A DNA stretch of 64,000 nt from Lewinellaceae bacterium (GTDB taxonomy: Bacteria; Bacteroidota; Bacteroidia; Chitinophagales; Saprospiraceae), in NCBI GenBank assembly GCA_020636315.1, contig JACJYA010000003.1, positions 1 through 64,000 of the forward strand, given 5' to 3'. Position 1 is the stretch's first letter, and each line of letters begins with the position of its first letter. The notes under the pieces were generated by a model. That model was not told the DNA's origin. It did no database searches and worked only from the letters and a program-made list of their open reading frames with translations. A program made the position numbers and the translations under genes. This document shows positions 62,017 through 64,000 of the stretch, piece by piece.

Positions 62017-63069
62017 TCATGTTTTCTCAAAACGCCCGATATCAACATCCTCTTCTAAGGTAACATTTTTTGTCAGGAAATCAGCCATCTGTTTCGCCCA
62101 GAACGGGCCGAGGGAAGCCCCTTTGGTGCCCAGCCCGTTAAAGAGGGCCAATGAAGGAAATTCCGGGTGCCGCCCCAGGAAAGGGCGCCGGTCTTTAACG
62201 GTCGGGCGAATGGCAGCACGATGGTCCACCACCTCGAATGGCGCCTTGAGAACATCTCTTAGCCGGGCTTCCAGATAGGCCCTGCCCTGTTCTGTCGGGC
62301 TGTCGTCTTCATAGTCCCAGCCATAGGTCGAGCCCACCCAGTACCTGCCGTTCTCCAGCGGGACAATAAAAATGCGGTGCTTCAGGATCTTTCCGAAACG
62401 AACATCCGGAATGCGCACCAGCAGCACTTCCCCCTTGGCGCCTCCAAAGGGAAGGTAATTGAAAAAAGGATTGTGACGCGCCCGGTATCCTTCACAAAAA
62501 ACGGCGGCCCCTGCCCGAATATCTCCATAACGGACGCTGTCGGAAAAAACCTCCAGCCGGGCATAGTCAAATAACTCCTCGGTGATGGCATGGCGCTCCC
62601 GGAGTCGGGAACGGTAGGCGTCGGCCAGTACCCCCACGTCAACCTGGGCGCTGTGCTGCACCTCTCCGTAACTATAGGCAGGCACCGTCATTTCGGCGTA
62701 GGCTTCCAGACCCGGTTTATCCAGCATATAATCCGCGTATCCCTCCTCCCCTGCCCTGGCCAGCCAGTCGTTTTCCTCCCGGCTGTTGAACAACGCCCTG
62801 AGGATATTCCGCCGGTGAAAAATAAAGATGCCCAGTTCATTTTCCAGTTCGAGGTAAGTCTTACGCGCAAATGGAATCAGGTCATCAACCCTCCAGGACT
62901 TCACGTAGCGGCGCCCGGTAATGGGGTTAATGATGCCTGCAGCCACCCGGGTTGCCGCCCGTTTATCGTAATGATCCACTACATGCACCTTTTGGCCGGC
63001 CTGCTCCAGAAAATGGGCCAGCAAGGTGCCGGCCAGCCCCTGCCCGATGATGAGAAAATCGATAGTCAT
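62017..63069 (-). CDS. FAD-dependent oxidoreductase (DadA-like)
   Basis: 350 residues. N-terminal dinucleotide-binding IDFLIIGQGLAGTLLAHFLEQAG, AAGIINPITGRR and the C-terminal GLGTKGASLGPFWAKQMADFL segment are typical of the DAO superfamily (glycine/D-amino acid oxidase-like). Member of a group often annotated as FAD-binding oxidoreductases of unknown substrate. Cytoplasmic. Ends 21 bases before the maf start region on the same strand, so probably in an operon with maf. Confidence 0.88.
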   Translation of the reverse strand: MTIDFLIIGQGLAGTLLAHFLEQAGQKVHVVDHYDKRAATRVAAGIINPITGRRYVKSWRVDDLIPFARKTYLELENELGIFIFHRRNILRALFNSREENDWLARAGEEGYADYMLDKPGLEAYAEMTVPAYSYGEVQHSAQVDVGVLADAYRSRLRERHAITEELFDYARLEVFSDSVRYGDIRAGAAVFCEGYRARHNPFFNYLPFGGAKGEVLLVRIPDVRFGKILKHRIFIVPLENGRYWVGSTYGWDYEDDSPTEQGRAYLEARLRDVLKAPFEVVDHRAAIRPTVKDRRPFLGRHPEFPSLALFNGLGTKGASLGPFWAKQMADFLTKNVTLEEDVDIGRFEKT

Positions 63070-63090
63070 TTGGCCTTTTTCTTTATGCAG

Positions 63091-63666
63091 TTAAACAAAA
63101 TTTGCCAACTCCCGATACACGAGATCGACCGGCAGCCCCATGATATTCGAATAAGTACCTTCGATCCTGTCGATCTTACACAGGCCGATCCACTCCTGTA
63201 TGGCATAGGCGCCCGCCTTGTCAAAGGGCCGGCAGGTGCGGATATAGTAGTCGATCTCCTCGTCTGTCAGCTCGGCGAAGTGGACGCGGGACTCCCCGGA
63301 AAAGACGCGCTCTTTGTCTCTGGACAACAGGCAAACGCCGGTGATCACCCGGTGCACCCGGCCGGAAAGCGCGCGAAGAATGCGGCGGGCGTCGGCTGCA
63401 TCTTCCGGCTTGTTGTAAATGGCATCGCCCAGGATAACCACGCTGTCGGCAGTGAGCAGGATTTCTTCACCGGTGATGAACTCCCGGGCGGCATGAGCTT
63501 TTCGACGGGCCAGATAGCCGGCCACTTCATCCACCGGCATGTCTTCCGGGAAAGACTCATCGATGGGTTTGGTTTTGACCTCAAATGTAAAGCCGGCCTG
63601 TTCCAGCAACTGCCGGCGGCGGGGAGATTGGGAGGCGAGGATGAGCTTTTTCCTGAGAATATCCAT
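63091..63666 (-). CDS. maf: Maf-family nucleoside triphosphate pyrophosphatase
   Basis: 191 residues. LILASQSPRRRQLL start, SFPEDMPVDEVAGYLARRKA, LLTADSVVILGDAI with the conserved Asp, and INDPEGAYAIQEWIG-like AGAYAIQEWIG and GLPVDLVYREL complete the family. Known to hydrolyse non-canonical or pyrimidine nucleoside triphosphates to monophosphates. In Bacteroidota it is commonly beside a UbiA-type prenyltransferase gene, as here with 10 bases between them. Confidence 0.93.
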   Translation of the reverse strand: MDILRKKLILASQSPRRRQLLEQAGFTFEVKTKPIDESFPEDMPVDEVAGYLARRKAHAAREFITGEEILLTADSVVILGDAIYNKPEDAADARRILRALSGRVHRVITGVCLLSRDKERVFSGESRVHFAELTDEEIDYYIRTCRPFDKAGAYAIQEWIGLCKIDRIEGTYSNIMGLPVDLVYRELANFV

Positions 63667-63676
63667 TTGATTTTTT

Positions 63677-64000
63677 TTACTGCACGGCCAAAAACAACAA
63701 CATGGCCAGCCCTCCCAGCATGATCAGCTTGGCCAGTTGGCTCAACTGGTGGAATTGCTCTTTATTCTGAGCCCGAAATACCCGGATCATGGCCAGGAAC
63801 AAGGGCAACAAAATGCAGAAGATCAGAAACAAGATCCCCAGGCTGGTAAAAAGGGCGGGCATGCTCAGAGGCAGGTAAACGAGAAATGCCGCCAGGCCCA
63901 GCCCGAATGCAGCCGCAATGGCCCTGGCTACCGGCAGGCCCCAGCGGGCCGGAATAGTCCGGCAATTGGCCCCGACATCTCCCTGCAGGTCCTCCATATC
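63677..64000 (-). CDS. UbiA-family prenyltransferase, cut by the window edge
   Basis: The frame runs in from the right edge without a start. It includes DMEDLQGDVGANCRTIPARWG at the first residues, matching the second Asp-rich motif of UbiA prenyltransferases (D-x-x-x-D and GD...R-T-x-P), followed by membrane helices (AIAAAFGLGLAAFLVYLPLSM, LFTSLGILFLIFCILLPLFLAM, LAKLIMLGGLAMLLFLAV). Likely a geranylgeranylglycerol-phosphate- or related prenyltransferase; exact substrate cannot be told. The N-terminal half is outside the window. Confidence 0.85.
   Translation of the reverse strand, partial: DMEDLQGDVGANCRTIPARWGLPVARAIAAAFGLGLAAFLVYLPLSMPALFTSLGILFLIFCILLPLFLAMIRVFRAQNKEQFHQLSQLAKLIMLGGLAMLLFLAVQ

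Noticed and set aside
1..64000. tRNA, rRNA or riboswitch genes
   Set aside because: No cloverleaf with a TTCGA-type T-loop, no rRNA segment and no recognisable riboswitch core was seen by eye. A covariance-model scan could still reveal one.

Overview
The window looks like a chromosome segment of a Bacteroidota bacterium, most likely of the Saprospirales/Lewinella type. This is inferred from protein families, not from a marker gene: a gliding-motility (CHU_C-type) C-terminal sorting domain beside a PorP/SprF-like protein, FISUMP, DUF4296 and DUF3822 proteins, DUF3822 next to rsmD, many SPI and SPII secretion signals, and a recurring TATTTTTA motif ahead of genes that resembles the -7 box of Bacteroidota promoters. 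No tRNA, rRNA, CRISPR array or transposase gene was recognised.

Left part (1-32 kb) is accessory. 1-1.3 kb holds two small HNH-nuclease genes, each overlapped by an upstream small partner gene. 1.4-4.4 kb holds a possible gene remnant, then a membrane-anchored caspase-like protein translationally coupled to a secreted FISUMP protein. 4.6-9.2 kb holds a large type IX-secreted protein, a convergent PorP/SprF-like gene and a small secreted protein. 9.3-18.4 kb is a tandem array of five intact six-bladed kelch-like lipoprotein genes plus one N-terminal stump. Two subfamilies (A and B) strictly alternate A'-B-A-B-A-B, as if a two-gene unit had been triplicated. A separate kelch-like remnant lies on the opposite strand.

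18.6-25.3 kb is the most striking block: a two-helix membrane protein, a WD40 repeat protein, a CHAT-domain protease and an nSTAND1-like NTPase with a membrane helix and TPR-like tail, all on one strand. This is the architecture expected of a prokaryotic NLR-like conflict or regulated-death system. An AT-rich SUKH/SMI1-KNR4 gene, an unknown cysteine-containing protein and a 1236-residue caspase - alpha/beta hydrolase fusion follow on the other strand. Intergenic spaces here carry a 112-bp MITE-like element with a 9-bp target duplication, a 188-bp element with 18-bp terminal inverted repeats, REP-like palindromes, GC-rich hairpins and operator-like repeats upstream of the caspase-hydrolase gene.

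Right part (32-64 kb) is mostly core genome: aspartyl protease-like protein, ABC-F ATPase, a 54-residue membrane protein, a PhoR/PhoB-like two-component pair, a DUF4296 lipoprotein, a SixA-type phosphatase, an SDR, a thioredoxin-like periplasmic protein, a 1019-residue coiled-coil protein, pyrR-pyrB, a lipoprotein, argS-glnS, rsmD/DUF3822 with a Bacteroidota-type membrane protein, a bactofilin, tsaD, a DUF697-SHOCT protein, a 2041-residue alpha-2-macroglobulin-like lipoprotein, an FAD oxidoreductase, maf and a partial UbiA-type prenyltransferase.

Start codons were moved inward from the longest open frame where an ATG sits just before a signal peptide or conserved domain. All family assignments are by eye, without database searches.
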